A stretch of 64,000 bases of DNA from Arabidopsis thaliana (GCF_000001735.4 NC_003075.7:8557001-8621000); one strand, 5' to 3'. Shown: positions 24,373 to 37,364, counted from the first letter of the stretch. Numbers and translations: made by a program. The notes: generated by a model not told the origin, from the letters alone.

Positions 24373-27369
24373 CTAAGTATACACAACAATAGGACTTCTC
24401 ACATTGTGTGAACCATCCGACCAAATCAGAGATGCCGACACAATATTAGAAATACCCGCAAGACTCTTTCCAGAGACTGTAACGGTGAAAGACTTCTTCT
24501 CCCCTGGCGCCTTGAAAGAGAGTGTAGCTGGCTCAACCTTGATGCTGAGTTTGGGATTCCCAGACAATTTTGCCTTGTAAGTGGATCCCTTTTCCCCAAC
24601 GTTGGTGACTGTTCTTGAAAAAGTGATATCTGAAGACGATGAAGCTGACACTTTGGCTGACATTGAAGGGTAGTTTAGATTTCTCATAGTAAGCTTTGAT
24701 TGTTCAGAACAAGTAAAGGTTCCACCCGCAATGGTACTAATTCCTTGAGAAGAGTAGTCCAAAGAGCAAAGCATGTTCAAGTAATCCTCTTTGGCTATTT
24801 CGTAAACAAGCCCTGGATCAACTGCCACTGTAGGGTTAACAAATCCTGATCCGTATGCAAACTCAGCTTCTGCATTTTTCGAAGCGTTCATTGCCCAAGC
24901 TGCATTAAAAACAAAAAGGATTGATTCGGATCTCACTTAACTTAAACTCTTTCTTCAGAGAATAGTTCGATTTGATGTTGATAATTACCGGTAGTCATGA
25001 TAGCAGATTTGATGGCAGAAGCAGACCAATCAGGACGTAGTGTCTTGACATAAGCAGCTACACCTGCGACATGAGGGCAAGCCATAGATGTTCCCGTCAT
25101 GAAATAGTAATCCACGCTTTGTCCAGGAACGCGGTTTGAGCCAGTGGTGAATATGCTGCTAATATATTGACTCCTGGGCTGTTATATCAGGCTACATATA
25201 TATACATCTCAAGACATCAGTCAATCCAAGTACCAACAAATATAAGTTATAATCACATAGGTCGGTTATTTCGTTTTGAGTGTTCGTTACTCAAAATGTC
25301 ACTAAAGAGAGTGTTTGGACCGCGAGAAGAGAAGGCAGGAACGACTGGAGCACCATTGTCTTTAACTGTATTGGTCTTCAATATAGTTCCTTGCGGGTTT
25401 CTGTTCATTTAGAATGCCATTAACATCTTAAGAGAATCTAATCAAAGATTTGTTTATGTAACATATTCTTACGGTGAGGAGAGAACGTAGGATCTTAATT
25501 CTTCATAATTGGTATCATCTAAGGTTGCAACGGCAATAGGACCAAGACCGGGAGTATCAACATCAGTTACATGAAGGATAGTTCCAACCGCACCCGCTGC
25601 TTTCTGTTCCATAACATTATTTGGAACATCGCACACAACAATCTTTCCTTCCACCGTGTTCAGGCAACCGCTAGCGCAACCCCTACCAGAGAATGAATAC
25701 CAATAAATAAAGATATATCCATACAAGTGAAATGCTTGACGCACAAGTTAGTCATTGTGGATTCCTTGAATCACAAATTACCTTGCTAGCTCCTCTGTAC
25801 AGTTATTTGAAGCAGTTTTTCCATACGCCAAAGGATACTTCTTTCCCTCTAAGTCAAAGTCATTGATCGATCTTCCCTGCATATAAAACTTTAATTAGTC
25901 ACCATGATGACGACAACAAGCACATTCATATATCAACTGAACAAGGGAAAGACTTCTAACAGGTAACATCTTGTCATCTCCATTAACCACATTAGTAACA
26001 AATTTTCTGTCAGTAGAGCCAGCAGCCACGGATATGAGCCATGGTGCAAGGTTATCCGCTTTTGCGAGTGCAGTGCCGGCATTTCCAACCGCTACCGTGG
26101 TAACAATCCCTTTGGTCATCGCGTGAAATGATCCAATAGCGATAGGGTCAATGTCAACTTTAGTAACACCGCCTCCAAGAGAAATGGTTAAAACATCTAC
26201 CCCATCCGCTATAGCATCGTCGAACGCAGCCAAAATTCGTTCACCATTGCAACCCAATGGCTCGCACACTTTGTAAACAGCAATTCTACCTAAAGGCACA
26301 CCACCTCTTGCAGTTCCTTCTGCCACACCGTTCACACTCACTCCTTTTACTTTGTTTCCTGCTGCTGTTGAAGCCGTGTGTGACCCGTGAGCGTCACTGT
26401 CTCTTGCGGAGTCGTGCACATAGTGTCGGGCTCCAATCACCTTTCTGCAGTAGAATTTGGATTAGGGCCGGGTAGTTAATCTTTATCTTTTGCTCTTTTC
26501 TTGTCACGCAAGAAACTTTGAGAATAAAAATAAAAATGTTACTAACCTATTGCAGGTGAAATTAGTTCCTCCTGCGCAAGTTCCTTTCCATTTCTTTGGT
26601 ATTGGGCCAATGCCTTCATCTGAAAAACTTTTGGATTCAGGCCAGATTCCGCCGTCTATTACACCTACTATTACATTGCTCTCGACCTCAGGGACATTGT
26701 TGCTCTTGTCACCAAGTCCCATGAACTCATAAGACCTTGTCGTAAAAAGCTTATAAACGGTGCTTGGGAATACCGAAACCACACCTTCCATGCCTACAAA
26801 TTACACAAGACATCATCAAATAAACCATCATGATCACGAGTTTCATTATCTTCTATAATTATATAACTCACCAATAAGTTTATCTTTTTCAGATTCAGTA
26901 AGTTTGGCTGCAAAACCATTGAAACTTCTTCCATAGCTTCTGACCAAATAATCTTCAACGGAACTGCCGATCAAAAAGAGAAAACGTAAACAACAAGCAA
27001 CAAGATTTGGGTTAGTGAGATTTGAGAGTCTTATATTAAAACCTTGATTCGATGACTTCTTGAAGGATATTCTGATGGTGAGACATAGGAGAGTAAGAAA
27101 TTTTTGATGGAAGAGCTCCCATGTAAGCTATATACACCTGCGTCATGACACAACGAATGAAATAGGCCAATACAAATTAAGAACGTCGATAGATTTTGTT
27201 CTTTTTCTTTTTTTGTTTAAGAGAGGAACTTGATAGTTGTTATTATATATGTTTACGAAACAAAACAGAAATGACTTGCTTTTCTTTCATCTTCAATAGC
27301 TGTAGGAACTTGACAAAGGCTCATGAGAAGAACCGAGGAAAGACATAGGAACAAGCCAAGGGAAGCCAT
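24373..27369 (-). CDS. Subtilisin-like serine protease (group SBT4), frame disrupted near the catalytic Ser exon
   Basis: Minus-strand exons that I can place: 27369-27280 (signal peptide [16 protein letters not shown]), 27137-27043, 26963-26872, 26793-26547, 26444-25961, 25876-25782, 25682-25473, 25400-25291, about 25191-24989 and 24899-24373. The Asp motif is [11 protein letters not shown], the His motif is AHGSHTAS, the oxyanion Asn region is VAVGNAGT, a PA-type insert follows ([15 protein letters not shown]), and the Ser motif is [11 protein letters not shown]. The last exon is the fibronectin III-like domain. Plant subtilases are secreted endopeptidases acting on cell-wall and peptide substrates. 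Exon 25400-25291 ends in ..[12 protein letters not shown]; the next exon should continue with KPDITAPG but is shifted twice before [15 protein letters not shown]. So the gene may be a recent pseudogene or use odd splicing. I recall it as At4g15040, possibly SBT4.2. Confidence 0.8.
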
Positions 27370-27786
27370 TATCGAGATGTTTAATTGTTGATAAGAATTC
27401 TCAATATGTGAAGTTGCTAGTTACATGGTTATATATATACGTCTGCAAGAGAGAAATTAACAATGCATTTATGTTTTAGAGATTTATTTATTTATTAGGC
27501 TTTAAATATATTTCCTTAAGCTTTTTTTTGTGTGTGTGTGTGGAGATTTATGTATTTGAATCTGGTTTGATTGTGTCCATTATGATTGATATCTTTAACA
27601 GTGTATATATGGGAAGCGAACTCCATAAATCATAAATGTTTACTCTTAGTTACTTTGATTCTTTATATATCAGATCTTATAAGATGTCCCCAAAAAAAAA
27701 AATCAAGATCTTATAATAGTATTAGATACAAATTTCGAAATTCAAAAACATGAAAGACCTTATTTTAATTCTAATTTTCAATTCTT

Positions 27787-28305
27787 GGGTTCACCCTTTC
27801 TTATTCAACCCTCTTAACTAGCCAATTAATGTTTTTATTTAATCTAATTAAATAAACCAAAACACGCTCACCTATTATCTAAATAAATTAAATTAATTCA
27901 TTAAAAAATGTTAGATTGAATTAAATTTTAAATCTTAAACCCTAAGCATTTAATTTTATTTAATTGTAAAATCTTCCAAAACCAATCAATATATAAACTC
28001 AAACTGACTTAATAATTTTTGTTTAATTGTAAAATATAAACCTTAAATCTCATTTATAAACCCAAATTTGACATATCATTTTGTTTAATTATAAAATCTA
28101 AAACCTAATCACTCTTTTATTAATCCAAACCGACATATAATTTGGTAATTATAAAATTTAACCATAATCCTTATTTATAAACCCAAACCGACATATTTTT
28201 TAATTTGGATTTATTTTAAAATATAGTATTACATGGAAAATTGTTCTATTTTGATTGGCTAATCAAAAGTGGGTGAATAAGAGAGATTTGCTCCTATGGG
28301 TGAAC
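27787..28305. mobile_element. MITE-like element with imperfect inverted ends
   Basis: The left end (GGGTTCACCC at 27787, then TTATTCAACC and TAGCCAAT) is an imperfect inverted copy of the right end, which reads ATTGGCTAATC..GGGTGAATAAGAG..GGGTGAAC and ends at 28305. The ends are about 45-60 bp long. The interior is AT-rich, non-coding and includes the tandem repeat at 27956-28205. The target-site duplication was not clear, so the superfamily is unknown. Confidence 0.6.
27956..28205. repeat. Four degenerate tandem copies of a unit of about 62 bp
   Basis: Units start near 27956, 28021, 28083 and 28145. Each reads roughly TTTAATTRTAAAATMT, an A-rich part, then YTTATAAACCCAAAYYGACATA. They lie inside the MITE-like element. 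Confidence 0.7.
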
Positions 28306-28762
28306 TGAAGAACTTTTTTTGATCAAAACTATTTTCAAAACTGATATATATATATAACACAAGAAACATCTCGGTTTCAGGAAACATGTGGTGCATGAGG
28401 AGAGCTTGAAAAAATAATTTTGCCACTTATGTTACCAAAGTAAACTTATCTTTTTGGTTAAACGTATTGAGAAAAACTCTACCGTTAAATGTGTTTAAGC
28501 AAAATGTTTTTAAGATGGTGACATATCGAGAAGTGATTGTCGATTTTGTGCGAGAGAACACAAAACAAAAAGAAATCTCATATGGTGATTTAGAGTCGTT
28601 AAACAAATCTTTAACTCCTCCAAAAATAACGGTCACGCCATCGGATAAGAGTCGACCCATGGCCGAGAGACAATGTGGGCACAAAGTTGGCATTCTTAGC
28701 GTTAAAATAAATTAGTGAAAAATCCATTCAATAAATTCTTTGAGTTATTTATATGCACACAC

Positions 28763-28808
<46 letters not shown>

Positions 28809-30045
28809 CAAAGATTTAGATTTCTAGGAAAAATCTATTTATTTCAATTTATAGTCATTTATGAATCATATCAAAATATTTCACGTAACAAACAAACGAA
28901 GCTCACTGATGCATCTCAAGTCATCAACATCAGTTTTTCTATTAAGCCCTCTCAAGATTCCATGTCATCTTACTCTAAATTCTCAAAATTAAAACCATCA
29001 ATTTATTCTAAATCGATGCTACATCAGCTTTGGCAAATACCTTTTCCTCTCCTCCTCAAAGAAAAGTTCAGGACAAGCCCTAATAAATCAAAGTTTTAAC
29101 AATATGTATAGTCACAAGCATTGATAAGTCACTATAATTTGCATTTGTTTAAGGATGGCTTTCTTCTAAGGACCACGGGGTTCTGAGCACCCGTGAAGTG
29201 AAATGCTATTCTCATAAATATCACTTGCAACTTATGTTAGATATCTCTTTTTGTTCAGTAGTCACATGAATGTGTCTTAATGGTTTGTAATTTGATCATT
29301 TGGGAATGAAAGATCTTAATCTTGTGTATGATGCATCTTGAGCCTATGGCTTGGTTGGACTTTCCTTTACCTGAAGAGAAAAGCAACGTTGATGGTAAGT
29401 TTTCGTTTCATATATTCGTTGGGCATGTAAATTTGTTTCTGGTTTTTGAATTTAGAATTCTTATTCCTTATATACACTAGATATTTGTTCTAATCACTGA
29501 GATTTTGGTGTATAATATTGATTTTGTTGGAGTCCAGAAAAGCCATGAAATAAGCAAAAAATGTACTATTAAGATTCGGATTTCCTGCCGGATATGGTTT
29601 TCAATGTGTGAGGTTTTTGTCCATATGAAGCAAACAAGTATTTTAAGGGTATGCATTTTGTGATACCTGGTAATCATAGCCTATATAGAAAACAATATAC
29701 CAAGTAGTGGGTATATATAGAGAGTAAGCAATCTTCAAGCCGGAGCAATATAATGGTTTCATAATTAGTATTGGTTGCTACCCAAGAATGTCATATCAGA
29801 ATCTGAAAATAAAAAAGTATCACTAATATAGTTATATAGACAAAGAAATGTATATATATAACAACATTTTTACTTTCACAACTACAAATCTAAAATCATA
29901 ATAAAAATTCTCAATCCAACTGTTAATTTGTAAATACGACAAAAATAATGGTAAAGGATTATAGTTTTTAAAAGTATAGGTATTGTGTGTGAGAGTTAAA
30001 GATGCAAACATTTAAATTTATTACAAATAATTAATATAACGAATA
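28306..30045. other. Intergenic region with an (AT)n microsatellite
   Basis: No supported gene. An AT dinucleotide run of about 39 bp lies at 28767-28805. The open frames at 28467-28715 and 28740-29099 translate to lysine- or serine-rich sequence with no domain. A short segment near 29328-29390 (coding for EPMAWLDFPLPEEKSNVDG before a GT) looks like a stranded exon, but I could not identify it. Confidence 0.5.
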
Positions 30046-30411
30046 GGGTGTTAGTGGTTATGAAATCAAGATATATGGATTTTGAAATAATTTGAAACTA
30101 TATAAAATTTGAAAATCTCTATTAATTATGAAATCAAGATATATGGATTTCGAAATGTGTTTACTCATGGATTTGAATCATTCTATTTTTCTCTTTCAAA
30201 TCCATTCAATTCTATTTAAAACATAAATTTGGATTCTCAAATCCAAAAACAGATGACTAAACGAATAACAAATGATTTAACTAGTATTTATAAATCATCG
30301 AATCAATAACACATGATTTTAATTAGAATTTCAAAATCAATGATTGAATAACAAATGATTTTTGTTTGAATTTTCAATTTCTTATTAAATCTATAAACCA
30401 ATAACCCCTCC
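30046..30411. mobile_element. Small MITE-like element
   Basis: The left end GGGTGTTAGTGGTTATG (30046) is close to the inverted complement of the right end, which reads ATAAACCAATAACCCCTCC and ends at 30411. Such GGGGTGTTATTGGTT ends are typical of short PIF/Harbinger-type plant elements. The interior holds repeated ATTTGAAATCAAGATATATGG-like blocks. About 366 bp, no coding capacity. The expected 3-bp target duplication is not clean. Confidence 0.55.
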
Positions 30412-31547
30412 TAAACAATTAATAATACCATCTATGCTTTAGAAAATGTTAATTCTATCACATGATATTTTAACATGTATACTTTAAAATTTATAATACT
30501 AAATTAACTAATTATCCCTAATCAAATTTATACCAGGGGGTAGTCCAGATTGTCCCCTAGTAAAATTAAAAGAATTAGGTATTAGCTTTTTTTTTTAACT
30601 TTTTAAAATAGCTTTTGATTTTGACTATACACATTTTCTATGTTGATATAAAACTTTCATAATTATGAACTTTGGTGGATGATGTATATCCCCCTTAGAA
30701 CTTTCATATAGCACCAGTTCAATCGAGACTTTTGCTCTCGATCTATATATTTCCATCCAAAATTGAAGGCTTAAACCTATTTACACACACCACGCATAAT
30801 TATACTGTGAAACATCAAACATTTTCTAATACCAAAACACTTATGGCAAACCTTCTACTCTATTTGGAAGTTTCAATCATTTTTAAAAAGCTGCATCCAA
30901 TTTCTTCACGGGAGTATTTTTCTTCATCGTCACTGTAGTAGCAAATGTTTTCGCCACACACAAGGCCATTCCTATATTTTATGTGTTCCAAAGCATATTT
31001 TATAAAACCGTGCTTCTATATTTATTAACATTTATCTCATTAGAAAACTATTTTTATTTTTACCTTATTTTTAAATTATAAATTTTTATTATAAAATTTT
31101 TAATTCGATTGAGTACATCTCTTATTAGTTAAATATTGTTACATTTTCTGGTTCAATTTATATTGTCTAAAATATTGGTTCATGTTTTTGTGACTGCAAT
31201 TTAAATCAAATTCAAGATATAAAAAGTGATTAACGAAAGAATGGAGAAGAAAAAGAATAGTAAACAAAAAAACGTAGACAACAAAATATTCACAGTTATA
31301 ACTTGGCGAGTGTTGGAATGATACCAAAGTTACTAAGCAATTTTAGATTGTTCACCCTATTCTTAATCTTGTTTTGTTTTCAGGAATCAATTATCATCAG
31401 CGAGGATCTAGTTCGAAATATTTTTTTAGTACAAACATATATAATCTTAAGATCCAAAAGAAACGCATAATGGTGATATTTATTGTATAATCAAGTCAAT
31501 GTAATGTTTTATTAATTTTCATTTCACAGAGATGTAATTAACCATAT

Positions 31548-33345
31548 TCAGAGATTCCCCGGACCACCGTAAAACATTATATGACCGAGTATTGAGTATC
31601 CGGGAATATTGTATTTGTCTATAACTTGGTAGCCACGAGTGTCGTCCACAAATTTTTCGGTATATGCCACTTTGCGGTCAATCTTATTAAAACCGTCGAT
31701 TACAGATATCCGTTTGATATATGCATCGTAGCGCATTTGACCATCAACAAAATACCCAAATCCCATTTGAGGACTCGGCAGTGATGCGCTGTACACTTCT
31801 CCACCCCACTCCACCAAATTTCCAGAGCTTTGATGAAACCTACTCGACGGCCAAAATCCAATTTCCTCTGCAGCATTACCAAATTGCAACCACCAATTTC
31901 CATTTATTTGGTCCTGTTACCCGAAAATAATAGGTGAATTTTGTCCTTAGTTTAAGAAACACACAAATATGTAAGCATAAAATTTTGAATGCTTTGTCAT
32001 ACTCTTAATTATTCAAACCTTAATTAGACCGAAGACTCCATAATGAGTTGTCCTAGCACCACGAACAGACACTGGCGATAATGCCATACCAAGTGGAATA
32101 TCTTGACGAACAAGTATCATTCCAACGTCGCAGTAGCTATTGTAACATGATTTTTCACCTGACTGTTCCATCAATATATACATTTACTTACTAATATGTA
32201 TACAAAATATAAAAATTAAAAGAAATTTTTTACTAATAGCGTGACTCACTTTTGTATAGACGAAAGTCCGAGGTTGGCTGTCCTTGTACAATGTTGGATT
32301 TACCTGAATTAGTACATATAATATGTGTTTATTAAACAATATAATACATATTTTGTTAGTTACTAAATAAATTAAGTAACTAAGAGCTTGTTGATCGGTG
32401 CTTTTATCTAGATGGCAAACAAATTAAATCAAATAACTTACAGTAAAGCCGGTTTGGAGGAAATCATTTCCAATCTGAATGTGAAGTCGAGAAGCACTGT
32501 ATTGGTTTAGCCTAACCTTAGGAGCGGTTAAACAAAGATCCATTGTTGCTCCATTGAACCTCTTGTCTGAGCCAACCGTCCGAGCCACCGCAAACTAATA
32601 GCGTTCATTTTCATTCAGTAACCAATTCTTATTATCAGTAATCAGTATAAATATATCAAAACATTTTTAATTAAAAGAAGCAACGTACATGTTTCTGGTT
32701 GTTACTATTAGAATCATCAGTGGTATAATTCCAAGAGCCACGAGGTTTATAATTATCGCCAAATGAGTCTAATCTCAATAGATCTTCTTTAGTGACTCTT
32801 TGCATGGGGACGGTACCAATGGGACAACCCACACCATTCTCCCATAGGTAACCAAAATTGGTATTGTTTGTCTTTCTTTCTCTCATTCCTTTCCATATTG
32901 GACGCATCTAAAACATGTCGAACACCATAAATATTTTTTATTTTTATGTTTCTAAAAGAATATAAGTATATAGAACTGATATATCAAAATTATACCTTGT
33001 AATGGTATGTGTGATTCTTCATTGAAGGGTGATCAAATGCTGGTTGCTTGAAGAAATCCACACATCCGTATCTTTCTCCATCTATACTCTATCATTACAC
33101 CAATATATAAAGAAGTTAACATTTATTACTAAATTGTATAATATATAGAGAACAATAACATGGTTATGAAGATATATTAAAACCTTGATGATCTTGACAG
33201 CAGGTTTGTTGATAGTCCTTAGTCTCTTCTCGATTTCTAAATCTTCAACTTTAGAAAGGCTCTTAGCTTCGACAAAGTCATTGCTATGACTTATAATTAT
33301 GATACCAAAGATGCAACAGATTAAGAACATCCATATCACTTCCAT
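31548..33345 (-). CDS. Neprosin-domain (DUF239) secreted protein, copy 1 (396 aa)
   Basis: Seven exons (33345-33184, 33088-32996, 32907-32689, 32594-32442, 32303-32250, 32162-32019, 31913-31548) give 396 aa with clean phases. An N-terminal hydrophobic segment (MEVIWMFLICCIFGIIII) is a likely signal peptide. The neprosin-activation region (EIEKRLRTINKPAVKIIKS, about 42-60; YGCVDFFKQPAFDHPSMKNH) comes next. The neprosin domain fills the C-terminal half (FAVARTVG.., NWWLQFG.., VEWGGEVYSA.., MGFGYF.., HIMFYGGPGNL). Neprosin from Nepenthes is a prolyl endopeptidase using two glutamates; I have not verified that both are present here. It is the right-transcribed third of a three-gene tandem array on the minus strand. 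I recall it as At4g15050. Function in Arabidopsis is unknown. Confidence 0.88.
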
Positions 33346-34929
33346 TTTAATCAACAATAGAGAGAGACGAGAGAGTTTATTGATTTTGAAGCATCGAAGA
33401 TAAACCTTTAATATATAAGAGTGGAGGAGGAACAAAACATTTTTCAATTAATTCAAGACCATTGACCAAAATATTTGGGGAAAGAGTTTTATGGTAAATT
33501 AATCAATTAGTGTTTGGTCAACAATTCCTGAGATAATATATGTTAATATTATGAATTAACATATAATACCATTGATTTAAATCAATTTGGTAGATTTTAC
33601 AATAGGGCTAATAAGTATGTCTACTTTTTCTACTTTTAATGAATTCCATATCATTTTAGTCCATATCATTGTATTTCTACCAAATCAATTTTATTATTTA
33701 TTTTTTTAATATAGAAAATTTTGAAAGGGAAAAATTAGTGAAGTGTTCATATGTATAGATGTAAACCTTGTTGCCATTGAAGTTATTGAATTGCTTTCTC
33801 TGTATTTATGAGAAAGATGACTATATAATAACAGCCACCCACAGTTTGTTACAACTTAGTCTTTCCCACCTCTGTTGCATTACATAATTCACAGTAGACT
33901 TGGTCCTTTGAAACGTCCCATGTGGTTATTTTAATGAAGGCACATCACACATTATTTTTTTCTCCCTTGTTGAATCTTATAAATGAGACCTTAATGCCAA
34001 ATTGTCACTTCATTCGATGTGACTTCACATTTCTCTTGAATTCATCTATGTTGCCGGACTTCACAGACAAATTTCCTAAGACGCTTTATGTACCAGCTTG
34101 AAACTCATATCTTAATCAAACTTGAGTATCAAAACTTGTAACAATGTACTATGGTGACTATCGAGTCTGATGATTTGAAGTTTTTAAGGTGAAGACAACA
34201 TTTCATCTGAGTCCATAAAATAAACAGTATCTTTCAAGAATATTGAGATAAGCTTGAAATAAAACTTGAGATATAAGTTATTTAGTTTAAAAGGATTATG
34301 TTAAATCTTTGAGAGATATCCAAAGATATATTCTAGGAGTTATCTAGTATTAATCCTTATGTGTTTAGGTTTTGCAAGTCTCTATATATATGAGTCCCAA
34401 GGTGTGGTTGACCATATGAGTTGAGAGAGATTAAGAGTTTGTAAGATCTTAGGTTTTGAGTAAGTTTTCTAAAGAATAAAAGAAGAGTCTTTTATAATCT
34501 TGCATCTCTAAGTTGAAGTCTTAATTCTATTTTCGAGAATGTACCAACTTGAAACTCATATCTTTCGAGAATGTGATAGCGTACGAAGTAAAGTACAGTA
34601 AACGGTAAAATCAAGTTTGCGATATAAGCATATGCCTTGTAATCAAATGGAACCTTGTTAACAAAACGGACTTAGAAGCTATAAACCGATAAGCATATGC
34701 TCTTTAGGAAGACAGTTTTTTTCATTTTGAATACCCCAAATGGTTTCTTATTTAATTTAGCTAATGTAGATGCCATTTTGTATCTCTTATGCACATATAT
34801 ATAATTATTGTACCAATTTTCTGTTTAATTTATTAAGTCCTTGTTTTAAAGAACATAATAAAACCGATACTTATGTAAAATCAAGTCGATGCAATGTTTT
34901 AATTTTATATTATAAAGATCCTATCGTTT
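33346..34929. other. Intergenic region between neprosin copies 1 and 2
   Basis: No gene is supported. The block TACCARCTTGAAACTCATAT occurs twice, at about 34091 and 34543. Between the copies a segment from TGTTAAATC (34299) to about 34540 has a TATA-like run and poly-A-signal-like sequences that recall a solo LTR, but I could not find matching TG..CA borders with a target duplication. Confidence 0.4.
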
Positions 34930-36524
34930 CTAGATATTTCCTGGACCACCATAAAAGATTATATGACCGGCCCTATGTATAGGATCTCGGGTGTCTATCA
35001 CTTGATAGCCTCGATTATCGTCTGAATAGTCTTCGAGATAGTCCACATTGCGGTCTATGTTATAATAACGGTCGCGTATGGATATGTGTTGGATATATGC
35101 ATCATAATTTTTATCCTGAATTGGAAAATATCCATATCCCATTTGAGGACTCGGCAGTGATGCCCTGTACACTTCTCCACCCCACTCGACATAATTTCCA
35201 TAGCTTTGTTGAAACCTATGCCCCGGCCAAAATCCAATATTTACTGGCTCATAATTACCACCCATTTGCAACCACCAATTTCCATTTTTTCTCTCCTATT
35301 ACCAGAAAATTAAGACATTACTTTTATGTTTGTCGAACTTTTGAATGGTTAGTCGCACTCAAACCCGATTTTTTTTTAAATAATAAATAGGATACAATTT
35401 GTCAGGAAATAGTATTTTATAAGAGAAAACCTTGACTAGACCGATCTTTGTATAGTATTTTGGCCAATCACCACGAGTAGACACTGGCACCAATGACATA
35501 CCAAGTGCAATGTCATGACGAATAAGTACTATTCCAACGTTGCAGTTGGTATTGTAACATGAGTTTCCATTTGACTGTTCCATCCATGTTAATTCTTTCA
35601 TATATATATATATATATTCAAAAAAAATATTAGAAAAAGAATTGACTAGAATAATGTGACTGACTCACATCTGTATAGACAAAAGTTCGAGGTTGCTTGT
35701 CCTTGTACAATACTGGATTTACCTGAATAGTAAACAATATTTGTTTTATTTGAAATCATTAATTTATTAAAAAGTATAATTAACACATGTTTTTTAAAGT
35801 TATTAAGTAAACAGAAGTCGTAGCTCAATGCAAAATAAATAAACTAAGCGACTTACAGTCAAACCGGCTTGGAGGAAATCCCTTCCCATCTGAATGTGAA
35901 GTCTTGAAGCACTGAATTGGGTTGGCTTAACCTTAGGAGCGGTTATACAAAGTTCCATCGTTGCTCCATTGAACCTCCTTCCTATGTTCTTCGTTCGAGC
36001 TACCGCAAACTGTGAATTGAATGCCCAGGAATATTATCAATATATATCAAAATGTGAATTGATAATCTTGTTTTATTAATAAAAAGAAGTGACTTACACG
36101 ATGTTGGTTGTAATGAACAACATTATTAGGATCATAAGTGGTAGTGTTCCAAGAACCACAGGGTTTATGATTATCACCAAATGAGTCTAATCTTAAAAGA
36201 TCGTCTTTGGTGACTCTTTGCATAGGGACTGTACCAATGGGACAACCCACACCATTCTCCCATAAGTAACCAAAAGCAGTATTGTTTGTCTCTCTTTCTC
36301 CCATTTCTTTCCAGATTAGACGCATCTAAGACATGTCGAACACAAACATATCACTGTCCTTTTCTTTTTATGTTTATAAAAGAATATACGTAGATAAAGC
36401 TGATCAGCAGTTATTTTATACCTTGTAATGGTATGTGTGATTCTTCATAGAAGGATGATCAAATGCTGGTTGCTTGAAGAAATCCACACATCCGTATATT
36501 TCTCCATCTATGGTCTATCATTTA

Positions 36525-36556
<32 letters not shown>

Positions 36557-36800
36557 GAGGTTAAGATATTTATTGTATTATTAATATATAGAGAACAACA
36601 GAAAGATTGTGAAGATAGAAAGAAACCTTGATGTTCTTGACGGCGGGTTTGTTGATAGTCTGTAGTCTCTTCTCGATTTCCAAATCTTCAGATTTTGAAA
36701 AGCTTTTGGCTTCCACTAAGTCATTCTTATGACTTACAATTAAGTGACCAAATATGCAACACATTAAGAACATCCATATCACTGGGCCTCTCACTTCCAT
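34930..36800 (-). CDS. Neprosin-domain (DUF239) secreted protein, copy 2 (403 aa)
   Basis: Seven exons (36800-36627, 36514-36422, 36325-36098, 36009-35857, 35722-35669, 35574-35431, 35295-34930) give 403 aa, with the same gene structure and intron phases as copy 1. The signal-peptide region is MEVRGPVIWMFLMCCIFGHL. The activation peptide (NKPAVKNIK, EIYGCVDFFKQPAFDHP) and the neprosin domain (NWWLQMGG, VEWGGEVYRA, MGYGYF, HIIFYGGPGNI) are intact. The stop is TAG at 34932-34930. A (TA)n run lies in intron 1 at about 36529-36555. It shares high identity with copies 1 and 3, which points to tandem duplication. I recall a locus in the At4g15053 range. The substrate is unknown. Confidence 0.85.
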
Positions 36801-37186
36801 TTTTTCAACAATAGAGACAAAAAGAGAGTTTACTGATTTGAAGCATGGACGATACATGTTTAATATATAAGGGTCGAGGAGGCTGAGGAAGGAACATAAT
36901 AGTTTGTTCTCCTTAATTCAAGACAGTTGACCAAAAATGCTTTTTTGGAAAGACTTTTATGCTGATAATCAATCAAATAGATTCAGTCAACTTATATACA
37001 TATAATAATACAGTTGATTTTTTTAGCAATTGACAAAAAGAATATGTTTTTCTTTTCCAATTATAGCACCACAATTACAAAGTTCCACAAATAACACTTT
37101 AGACTTTAATTAAATTTTAAATGTAAATTAATAATTTAACTAAAATGATGAATAAATACAAAAAAAAAAATTAAGGCAAAAAAAGA

Positions 37187-37364
37187 ACATGAAATTCAAG
37201 AAAGGATTCCTTGAAAGATTCCATGAGTTTCAAAAAATATTCTAAATAATTCAGGAAAAACTCTTCAAACTTCCGAAAATGATTCTTTTCTGAAGTTAAT
37301 AGGATCCTTCCCTAACTTCATAGAATTCTTTTGGCAGTTCAAGGAATCATTCCTGAATTTTGTG
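37187..37364. repeat. Long imperfect inverted repeat (hairpin)
   Basis: The arm at about 37187-37215 (CATGAAATTCAAGAAAGG, then ATTCCTTGAA) pairs with the arm at about 37336-37364 (TTCAAGGAATCATTCCTGAA, then TTTTGTG). Pairing continues inward through ATTCCATGAG against CTTCATAGAATT. Total length is about 178 nt. It could be a foldback transposon or a small-RNA precursor. Confidence 0.5.

Noticed and set aside
28740..29099. 119-codon open frame
   Set aside because: It starts in an AT microsatellite (YIYIYI) and shows no conserved features.
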